Part shown: positions 58,617 to 64,000 of the stretch, piece by piece | Layout: each line of letters opens with the position of its first letter | Position numbering within the stretch: position 1 is the stretch's first letter | NCBI GenBank assembly: GCA_034717695.1 | Contig: JAYELS010000021.1 | Location: forward strand, 160,303-224,302 | Source of the DNA: NAT127 sp034717695 | GTDB lineage: Bacteria; Pseudomonadota; Gammaproteobacteria; Pseudomonadales; Porticoccaceae | Direction: 5' to 3' | Length of the DNA: 64,000 nucleotides | Position numbers and translations under genes: made by a program | The notes under the pieces: generated by a model | What the model was told of the DNA's origin: nothing | Databases searched by the model: none | What the model saw: the letters and a program-made list of their open reading frames with translations, nothing else

Positions 58617-59759
58617 TCAGTTATGGGTATGTGTCAGGCGGTGGTAGCGCGCCAGGTGATAATCCCGAGCGCCGAACAGGTTCTCGATGGCGGTCAGGCG
58701 CTTGAAGTAGTGGCCCACCGACAGCTCGTCGGTCATGCCGATGCCGCCGTGGAGCTGGATGGCGTTCTGGCCGATGAAGCGGCCCGCCTTGCCCACCCGG
58801 GCCTTGAGGGCGGCCACCAGGGCGCTGGCATCGTCCGCACCCTGGTCGAGTTTCCAGGCGGTGGCCATGAGCAGGGAGCGGGTCAGCTCCCCCTGGATGA
58901 ACATGTCCGCCATGCGGTGGCGCAGCACCTGGAAGCGGGCGATGGGCTGGCCGAACTGCTTGCGCTGGCGGGTGTAGTCCACCGTCGCCGAGAGCAGGGC
59001 ATCCATGGCGCCCACCGCCTCGGCGCAGAGGGCGAGCAGGGCCCGATCCACCACCGCGTCGATAAGGGGCAGGGCGTTGCCCGCCTCCCCCACCAGGGCC
59101 TCGGCGGGAACCGCCACCCGGTCGAAGGTGATCTCGCTGGCGTGGCGGCCGTCGTAGGTGGGGTAATCCCGGCGCCGGATGCCGGGGGTGCCGGCGGGGA
59201 CGGCAAAGAGGCTTAGCCCTTCCGGGCTGCCCGGCTCCCCGCCAGTGCGGGCGGTGATCAGCAGCACGTCGGCGGCGGGGCCGTTCAGCACCACCCCCTT
59301 GCGGCCGCTGATCTCAAAACCCCCGGTGCCCGGCACGGCCACCGTGGCGGCCTGGGCAAAGCCGCCGGTGCAGCCCGGCTCGCCATGGGCGAAGGCGCCC
59401 TGGATCTCCCCGGCGGCAATGCCGGTGAGGTATTGCGCCTTGAGGGCCGGGGTTGCGCCCGCCTCGATAAGGCCGCCGGCGAGGATCACCGTCTCGATCC
59501 AGGGCTCCAGCACCAGGTGGCGGCCCAGCATCTCGCCGAGCAGCATGGTCTCGATGGCCCCGGCGCCAAAGCCGCCGTAGTCCTCGGCAAAGGGCATGGC
59601 CAGCCAGCCGAGTTCGGCGAACATCCGCCACTGCTCGCGGCTGAAGCCCTCGCCCCCCTTCACCACCGCCTGGCGCTGGTCGAAGCCGTAGTTGTCCCGC
59701 AGGTACCTGTCGGCACTGTCCCGCAGCATGATCTGTTCGTCGCTGTATTCAATATGCAT
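58617..59759 (-). CDS. Acyl-CoA dehydrogenase family protein (FadE27/29-type partner)
   Basis: 380 aa ACAD fold: MHIEYSDEQIMLRDSADRYL at the start, IQLHGGIGMTDELSVGHYFKRL near the end. This ending is typical of the second subunit in two-gene alpha2beta2 ACADs known from steroid side-chain degradation (FadE26-27, FadE28-29, ChsE). The adjacent 59787 gene looks like the other subunit. FAD and active site would then be formed by both. Dehydrogenates a bulky acyl-CoA. Confidence 0.88.
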   Translation of the reverse strand: MHIEYSDEQIMLRDSADRYLRDNYGFDQRQAVVKGGEGFSREQWRMFAELGWLAMPFAEDYGGFGAGAIETMLLGEMLGRHLVLEPWIETVILAGGLIEAGATPALKAQYLTGIAAGEIQGAFAHGEPGCTGGFAQAATVAVPGTGGFEISGRKGVVLNGPAADVLLITARTGGEPGSPEGLSLFAVPAGTPGIRRRDYPTYDGRHASEITFDRVAVPAEALVGEAGNALPLIDAVVDRALLALCAEAVGAMDALLSATVDYTRQRKQFGQPIARFQVLRHRMADMFIQGELTRSLLMATAWKLDQGADDASALVAALKARVGKAGRFIGQNAIQLHGGIGMTDELSVGHYFKRLTAIENLFGARDYHLARYHRLTHTHN

Positions 59760-59786
59760 GGGCCGTATTGCTTCCCGTTGCCGTGG

Positions 59787-60974
59787 TTACAGTTCCAGCA
59801 CGCGCTTGGCGATGATGTCGCGCTGGATCTCACCGGTGCCGCCATAGATGGTGGAGGCCCGGTTGTTGATGTATTCCGCCATGGTGGTGAGCCCGTGGTC
59901 GGGGCCGATGATCTCCCCTTGATAGGCGGGGCTTAGGGCCTCGTCCTGATAGGGCAGGGCGTAGAGCCCCATCACCTCCACCGACAGCTCGTTGAAGCGC
60001 TGGCTGATCTCGGTGCCGACGATCTTGGTGAGGGACGACAGGGCGCCGGGATTCTGGCCCGCGTCGAGGGCGCCCTTGATGCGCCGCTCGGTGTATTCGA
60101 GGGCCAGGGCATCCACCTCGACGTCCGCCATGCGGGCCTGGAACAGCGGGTTCGCCCCCCAGGGCTCACCGCTGGCGTCGCGCTCGGCGCGGGCCTGCTT
60201 GTACAGCTTGGCGGCGAGCTTTTTCAGGTCGATGGTGAAGTTGTGGCCGCCGCGCTCGAACTCCAGCAGGTACTTGGCCACTTCCCAGCCCTGGTTTTCC
60301 CCCCCCACCAGGTTTTCGGCGGGCACCCGCACGTCGTCGAAGAACACCTGGCACTGCTCCACCCGGCCGTCGAGGCCGACGATGGGGTCCACCTTGATGC
60401 CGGGGGTGGCCATGTCCACCAGGATGAAGCTGATGCCCGCCTGGGGCTTGCCCTCCCGGGACGTGCGCACCAGGCAGAAGATGCGGTTGGCGTGGTGGGC
60501 GTAGCTGGTCCAGATCTTGGAGCCGTTGATGACGTAGTGGTCCCCGTCCCGCACCGCGCTGGTGGCGAGGGAGGCGAGGTCGGAACCGGCCCCGGGCTCG
60601 GAGTAACCCTGGCACCACACGTCCTCCCCGGAGAGGATGCGGGGCAGGTAGTGGGCCTTCTGGGCCTCGGTGCCGTAGCCGATCAGCATGGGGCCGAGCA
60701 TCTGCAGGCCCATGGGCAACAGCGCCGGGGCGTTGGCCAGCTTGCACTCCTCCTGAAAGATATGGCGGCGGGTGAGGTCCCAGCCGGTGCCGCCGTATTC
60801 CGCCGGCCAGTCCGGCGCCACCCAGCCCTTGGCGTGGAGGATGCGGTGCCAGGCCATGGTGGCCTCGAAGTCGGCGAACACGCTGGTCATCAGCTCGCCG
60901 GCGCGGCGCAGCTCGGGGGTGAGGGCCTCGGCCAGGAATTCCCTGACCTCGGTTCTGAAGTGCTGATCGTCCAT
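59787..60974 (-). CDS. Acyl-CoA dehydrogenase family protein (FadE26/28-type partner)
   Basis: 395 aa from ATG 60974 (MDDQHFRTEVREFLAEAL); the frame upstream to 61040 crosses operator P9. GWVAPDWPAEYGGTGWDLTR, QGYSEPGAGSDLASL and a C-terminal NRASTIYGGTGEIQRDIIAKRVL are diagnostic of this ACAD branch. It precedes the 58617 gene by 27 bases. The two together are likely a heteromeric enzyme for a ring-bearing or branched acyl-CoA. First gene of its unit, with P9 65 bases upstream. Confidence 0.9.
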   Translation of the reverse strand: MDDQHFRTEVREFLAEALTPELRRAGELMTSVFADFEATMAWHRILHAKGWVAPDWPAEYGGTGWDLTRRHIFQEECKLANAPALLPMGLQMLGPMLIGYGTEAQKAHYLPRILSGEDVWCQGYSEPGAGSDLASLATSAVRDGDHYVINGSKIWTSYAHHANRIFCLVRTSREGKPQAGISFILVDMATPGIKVDPIVGLDGRVEQCQVFFDDVRVPAENLVGGENQGWEVAKYLLEFERGGHNFTIDLKKLAAKLYKQARAERDASGEPWGANPLFQARMADVEVDALALEYTERRIKGALDAGQNPGALSSLTKIVGTEISQRFNELSVEVMGLYALPYQDEALSPAYQGEIIGPDHGLTTMAEYINNRASTIYGGTGEIQRDIIAKRVLEL

Positions 60975-61039
60975 CTCGCTGTATCGCTCTGGTTGCTCGT
61001 GATTAAAGGCCCGCCGGGCGCCCGCGCCCGCCACCAACA

Positions 61040-61057
61040 AAACAATCTCGACTGTTT
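61040..61057. promoter_or_regulatory. Operator P9 (island palindrome)
   Basis: AAACAATCTCGACTGTTT, core CAATC-TC-GACTG; the outer AAACA/TGTTT arms are perfect. It lies upstream of the ACAD pair. A -35 TTGTTT is at its edge, but I see no convincing -10. Confidence 0.65.
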
Positions 61058-61129
61058 ATTTTAGAGGCGCGGCACCGCCGTTGCAACGCCTTTCCCCGCA
61101 ACCGCCGCAATTGCCGTGCGCGCCGCCCC

Positions 61130-61957
61130 TCAGCCGCCGTTGCGGGCCCGCGCCCAGGCCCGGGCGGCATCGCTCGCCACCCAGCGCAGGGCGTTGTGCA
61201 GCAGGCGGCGGAAGGCGGGGTTGTCGTAGGCCGCCTGGTCGTCGCCGGGTTGCAGGTAGACGATGGGACTGTTGCGGTAATGCTTCACCCAGCCGATCAG
61301 ATCGCTGCCGGGGGGATGGGGCCAGTCGGCGTTGCTGTACAGGCGCCCCTCGGCGGCCTCCCGGGCGGAATAGAAGTTTTCCCGCTCGAAGCGGTGGCCG
61401 CTGCGCAGCAGCGGTATGAGGTCGTCCTCGAACACCTGATAGAGGTAAAGCTCGTCGGTGATCGGAAAGTCCCCGTCGACCCCCTCGGTGACCGGGTGCT
61501 CCGCCACCACCCGGGCCCGGTAGTCCACGGCGTGGCGGTAGCCGGAATCGAGGCAGGGCGCGCCCCGCAGCTCCCCCGGCAGGTAGAGGAAGCGCCCGCC
61601 AATGATCTCCGCGTACTCGGGCCACAGGGGCCAGCCGGCAATGGCGTGGTGGAGAAAGACGCAACCCCGGCCCTCTTCCAGCAACGCCGGGAAGCCTTCC
61701 ACCAGCTCGGCGGGCGGGGGAATCAGCCGGGGCGGGCGGCTGGCGAAGTCGATCCCCGGCATGTCGTAGACCAGCAGGGCGTCGTAGTCGGCGCCCTGGC
61801 GGGGGGTGAAGAAGAGCTGGCTGGCGGGCTGCTCCACGGCGGTGAAGGCGAGGTCATCCATGCTCTCCAGGAGGCCAAAAAAGCCGTCCCGGGGATAGGG
61901 ATGCCCCTTCACCGACACCAGCACCCGGGGCTTTTGCCCGTGGTCAATGATGCCCAT
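61130..61957 (-). CDS. ThuA-like protein (class I glutamine-amidotransferase fold)
   Basis: 275 aa. VLVSVKGHPYPRDGFF, YDALLVYDMPG, GRGCVFLHHAIAGW and a late HYRNSPIVYLQPGDD mark the ThuA fold. The sequence is only distantly similar to the other ThuA protein at 14602. It is transcribed with the upstream acyl-CoA synthetase (51 bases between). Possible hydrolase or CoA-related role; the function of this branch is unknown to me. Confidence 0.75.
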   Translation of the reverse strand: MGIIDHGQKPRVLVSVKGHPYPRDGFFGLLESMDDLAFTAVEQPASQLFFTPRQGADYDALLVYDMPGIDFASRPPRLIPPPAELVEGFPALLEEGRGCVFLHHAIAGWPLWPEYAEIIGGRFLYLPGELRGAPCLDSGYRHAVDYRARVVAEHPVTEGVDGDFPITDELYLYQVFEDDLIPLLRSGHRFERENFYSAREAAEGRLYSNADWPHPPGSDLIGWVKHYRNSPIVYLQPGDDQAAYDNPAFRRLLHNALRWVASDAARAWARARNGG

Positions 61958-62008
61958 GGCAGCCCCCCGCGGCGCTGAGGCGCGGCAACATCCCCGCCGC
62001 CAGAGCCA

Positions 62009-63619
62009 CTAGCGGCCCGGTCCCGCCAGGCGCTGCCACAGATCCTTGCGCAGCAGGTCCTTGCGCACCTTGCCGGAGGCGGTCTTGGGCAGTTCGGCGT
62101 GGAGCTCAATGCGCTCGGGCCATTTCTGCTTGGCGAGGCGGTTTTCCGCCAGGAAGGGCTTCAATGCGTCGAGACTCAGGGGCTCGGCACCGGGCCTTGG
62201 CACCACGCAGGCGCACACCCCCTCCCCCAGGCGCTCGTGGGGCATGGCCACCACCGCCACCTCCTGAATGTCGGGGTGGGCGTAGAGCACGTCCTCGATC
62301 TCACGGGCGCTGAGGTTCTCGCCGCCGCGGATGATGATGTCCTTCTTGCGGTCGGTGATGACGATGGCGCCCTCGGGGGTGAGGTGGCCGATATCCCCGG
62401 TGAGGAAGAATCCCCGCGGGGTGAAGGCGTCGCGGGTCTGGGCCTCGTCGCCGTAGCCGAGCATCATCGCCGGGCCGCGCACGGTGATCTCGCCGTCCCG
62501 CCCGAGGGGCAGCACCTGGCCGTTGTCGTCGATCACCTCCACTTCCCAGTTGAAGTAGCGGCCGTCGGTCTCCGCCGCCAGGGCCTCCTCCTCGGGCTTC
62601 AGGAAGCCCACCGTCACCAGGGGCGCCTCGGTGCTGCCATACACACGGAACGCCCGGCAGTTGTCCAGCACCCGGTGGGTGTCGCGGATCAGGGTGGGCG
62701 GCACCGAAGCGCCGCCGCAGGCGAAGATCCGCAGGCTGGGCAGGGTCAGGCCGCGCTCGGCGGCGCGCTGCACCAGCTCCTGCAGGAAGGGCGTGGCGCT
62801 GATGCACAGGGTCGCGCCCACCCGCTCGATGTAATCGATGGCCAGGTCGACGTCCCAGCGCTCCATGAAGGCGGAGCGGGTATCGGTGAAAAAGGGCATC
62901 TCGATGCCGTTGGCAAAGCCGGTGATATGGGTCACCGGAGAGGGCATCAGCATGACATCGGCGGCGGACAGGCCCCAGGCCTCCCGGGTGTTGTCCAGGG
63001 CCCGGGCGAGGGTATTGTGGCTGTGGCGCACGGCCTTGGCGCGGCCGGTGGTGCCCGAGGTGTACATGACGATCTTGACGCTGTCCGGGTCCACCGCCGC
63101 TGGCCGCAGCCGGCCGCCGTCGGCGCCGTCCACCAGGGCGCGGTAATCGAGCATGTCGCCGTGGTCGCGCTCGCGCCGCACCACCACCACCTGGGCGAGG
63201 TTGGGCAGGTCCGGGCGCAGCCGGCGCACCATCTCCGGATAGTCGAAATTGCGGAAGCGGTCGGGAATGAACAGCACCTTGGCGGCGGCGTCGTCGAGGA
63301 TAAAGGCGAGTTCCCTGTCCCGGTAGATGGGAATCACCGGATTGACCACCAGCCCCAGCAGGGACGCGGCGATGTCGAGGGCCACCGCCTCCCGCCAGTT
63401 GGGCAACTGGAAGCTGACCACATCCCCCGCCACCAGCCCCAGATCCTGGAGGGAAACCGCCAGGCGGCGGGCCTCGTCGAGGATCGCGCCAAAGGTGATG
63501 TGCTCGCCGGATTCGAGGTACACCGCCACGGCATCGGGGGTCGCGGCGGCCTTTTCCTGGGCCTGGGCGGCGATGGTGGTGTTGCGATAGTGGAGCTTGT
63601 TGTCGGCTTTGTTAGTCAT
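62009..63619 (-). CDS. AMP-dependent acyl-CoA synthetase/ligase
   Basis: 536 aa from ATG 63619; the frame upstream to 63769 crosses the promoter. ATP motif MYTSGTTGRAKAV near residue 180, YGSTEAP, LTGDIGHL, ITDRKKDIIIRGGENLSAREIE and a C-terminal KTASGKVRKDLLR with the adenylation Lys. It activates a carboxylic acid with ATP and CoA; the family includes cyclohexanecarboxylate- and medium/long-chain ligases. It probably commits the imported substrate to the CoA pathway. Promoter at P10. Confidence 0.93.
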   Translation of the reverse strand: MTNKADNKLHYRNTTIAAQAQEKAAATPDAVAVYLESGEHITFGAILDEARRLAVSLQDLGLVAGDVVSFQLPNWREAVALDIAASLLGLVVNPVIPIYRDRELAFILDDAAAKVLFIPDRFRNFDYPEMVRRLRPDLPNLAQVVVVRRERDHGDMLDYRALVDGADGGRLRPAAVDPDSVKIVMYTSGTTGRAKAVRHSHNTLARALDNTREAWGLSAADVMLMPSPVTHITGFANGIEMPFFTDTRSAFMERWDVDLAIDYIERVGATLCISATPFLQELVQRAAERGLTLPSLRIFACGGASVPPTLIRDTHRVLDNCRAFRVYGSTEAPLVTVGFLKPEEEALAAETDGRYFNWEVEVIDDNGQVLPLGRDGEITVRGPAMMLGYGDEAQTRDAFTPRGFFLTGDIGHLTPEGAIVITDRKKDIIIRGGENLSAREIEDVLYAHPDIQEVAVVAMPHERLGEGVCACVVPRPGAEPLSLDALKPFLAENRLAKQKWPERIELHAELPKTASGKVRKDLLRKDLWQRLAGPGR

Positions 63620-63748
63620 GGCACCGTCGGCGATACGCCCGCAAGTCGTTATGGTGTCCAGGGGCGCGGGGGAGAGGCTGGCCGATGGGCCAGCGCCACC
63701 GGCGGCGCCCTGGCGGGTCGGCGGAAGGCGCGGACCCAGGGTGGGGAA

Positions 63749-63777
63749 AACATACACAGCATAATACAATCAGTCAA
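63749..63777 (-). promoter_or_regulatory. Promoter of the acyl-CoA synthetase gene
   Basis: On the minus strand, -35 TTGACT (63777-63772), a 17-base spacer and -10 TATGTT (63754-63749). The -35 lies inside operator P10, as at P3. Confidence 0.65.
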
Positions 63778-63785
63778 GACTGTTT
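63768..63785. promoter_or_regulatory. Operator P10 (island palindrome)
   Basis: AATCAGTCAAGACTGTTT; the core CAGTC-AA-GACTG has perfect arms. It lies between the enoyl-CoA hydratase stop and the acyl-CoA synthetase start and overlaps the -35 of the latter. Confidence 0.7.
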
Positions 63786-63827
63786 TATTTGTGCAGATGA
63801 AAATCCCCGCGCCGCGGCATCCCCTCC

Positions 63828-64000
63828 CTACCTGCGCAGGAACTGCCGGAAGATGGCCCGCGCCTCCTCGCTATCCCGCAGTTCCACGAACTGCCGCGCC
63901 TCCCGGTCGATCACCCCGTGCAGTGCCGCCACGTCGCCCCGCATCAGACGCTTCGTCGCCCGCACCGCCGCCGCGGGCTTCGCCGCCAGCTTCTCCGCCT
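63828..64000 (-). CDS. Enoyl-CoA hydratase/isomerase family protein, C-terminal fragment
   Basis: Only the last 57 codons are in the window; the gene continues beyond 64000. They read EKLAAKPAAAVRATKRLMRG, then EARQFVELRDSEEARAIFRQFLRR, which is the C-terminal helix region of crotonase-fold enzymes. Such enzymes hydrate enoyl-CoAs or isomerise double bonds, in line with the ACAD and ligase genes downstream. Stop TAG at 63830-63828. Family call is fair for such a short piece. Confidence 0.75.
   Translation of the reverse strand, partial: AEKLAAKPAAAVRATKRLMRGDVAALHGVIDREARQFVELRDSEEARAIFRQFLRR

Noticed and set aside
11116..63785. The island palindrome as a KstR-type site
   Set aside because: Arm sequence and spacing differ from the KstR consensus (T-nn-AAC-nn-GTT-nn-A), and the window has no clear KstR.

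Overview
The window is high-GC DNA (about two thirds G+C by eye) from an aerobic Gram-negative bacterium. Three TonB-dependent outer-membrane receptors, a Tat-exported flavoprotein, a periplasmic c-type cytochrome and an E. coli-type CobB point to Proteobacteria. A gammaproteobacterial degrader of polycyclic or terpenoid compounds (Immundisolibacter- or Halieaceae-like), or a sphingomonad-like alphaproteobacterium, would fit, but the sequence does not decide. There are no rRNA or tRNA genes, transposases or CRISPR arrays. I count 63 protein genes, two of them cut by the window edges.

Almost everything is catabolic: five Rieske oxygenase alpha subunits, one Rieske ferredoxin, six SnoaL/NTF2-like domains, ten short-chain dehydrogenases (SDRs), three CurA-like medium-chain reductases, three acyl-CoA dehydrogenases (ACADs), an acyl-CoA synthetase, a thiolase-fold protein with a Zn-ribbon/OB partner, a complete acetoin-dehydrogenase-like 2-oxoacid dehydrogenase complex, three TIM-barrel isomerase-like proteins and a KstD-like flavoprotein.

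Layout. 1-8.3 kb (minus): sirtuin, LLM oxidoreductase, DUF4345, SDR, epimerase, tannase-like esterase, double SnoaL and Rieske genes. 8.4-11.0 kb (minus): APH-like kinase, ACAD and Rieske ferredoxin. 11.25-14.45 kb (plus): reductase, KstD-like flavoprotein and cytochrome c. 14.6-18.4 kb (minus): ThuA, Rieske, ABM, TIM barrel and SRPBCC. 18.75-23.1 kb (plus): reductase, Dabb-PASTA fusion, two TIM barrels and two AhpD-like proteins. 23.2-27 kb: aldo/keto reductase, GMC oxidoreductase, TetR and SnoaL. 27-37.1 kb: three TonB receptors with a Rieske gene, ABM and SnoaL. 37.3-40 kb (plus): Rieske-VOC-SDR. 40.1-45.4 kb (minus): six SDRs and a SnoaL. 45.6-48.2 kb: reductase, LuxR-type and TetR regulators. 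48.4-56.9 kb (plus): E1alpha-E1beta-E2-E3, Zn-ribbon/OB protein, thiolase-like, Rieske and SnoaL. 57-64 kb (minus): two SDRs, an ACAD pair, ThuA, acyl-CoA synthetase and the end of an enoyl-CoA hydratase.

The unifying feature is an 18-bp imperfect palindrome (consensus about AAACARTC-NN-GAYTGTTT). It occurs ten times, always in an intergenic promoter region and usually touching a plausible -35 box. One copy lies between the TetR gene at 47510-48175 and the 48361 operon. My reading is that this TetR controls the island as one regulon, so that uptake (TonB), CoA activation, oxygenation, redox steps, beta-oxidation-like steps and C-C cleavage are induced together. The mix of KstD-like enzyme, paired ACADs and thiolase-fold/DUF35 pair resembles steroid or other polycyclic alicyclic catabolism. 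The substrate cannot be read from sequence, and many parts do not match a pathway known to me.
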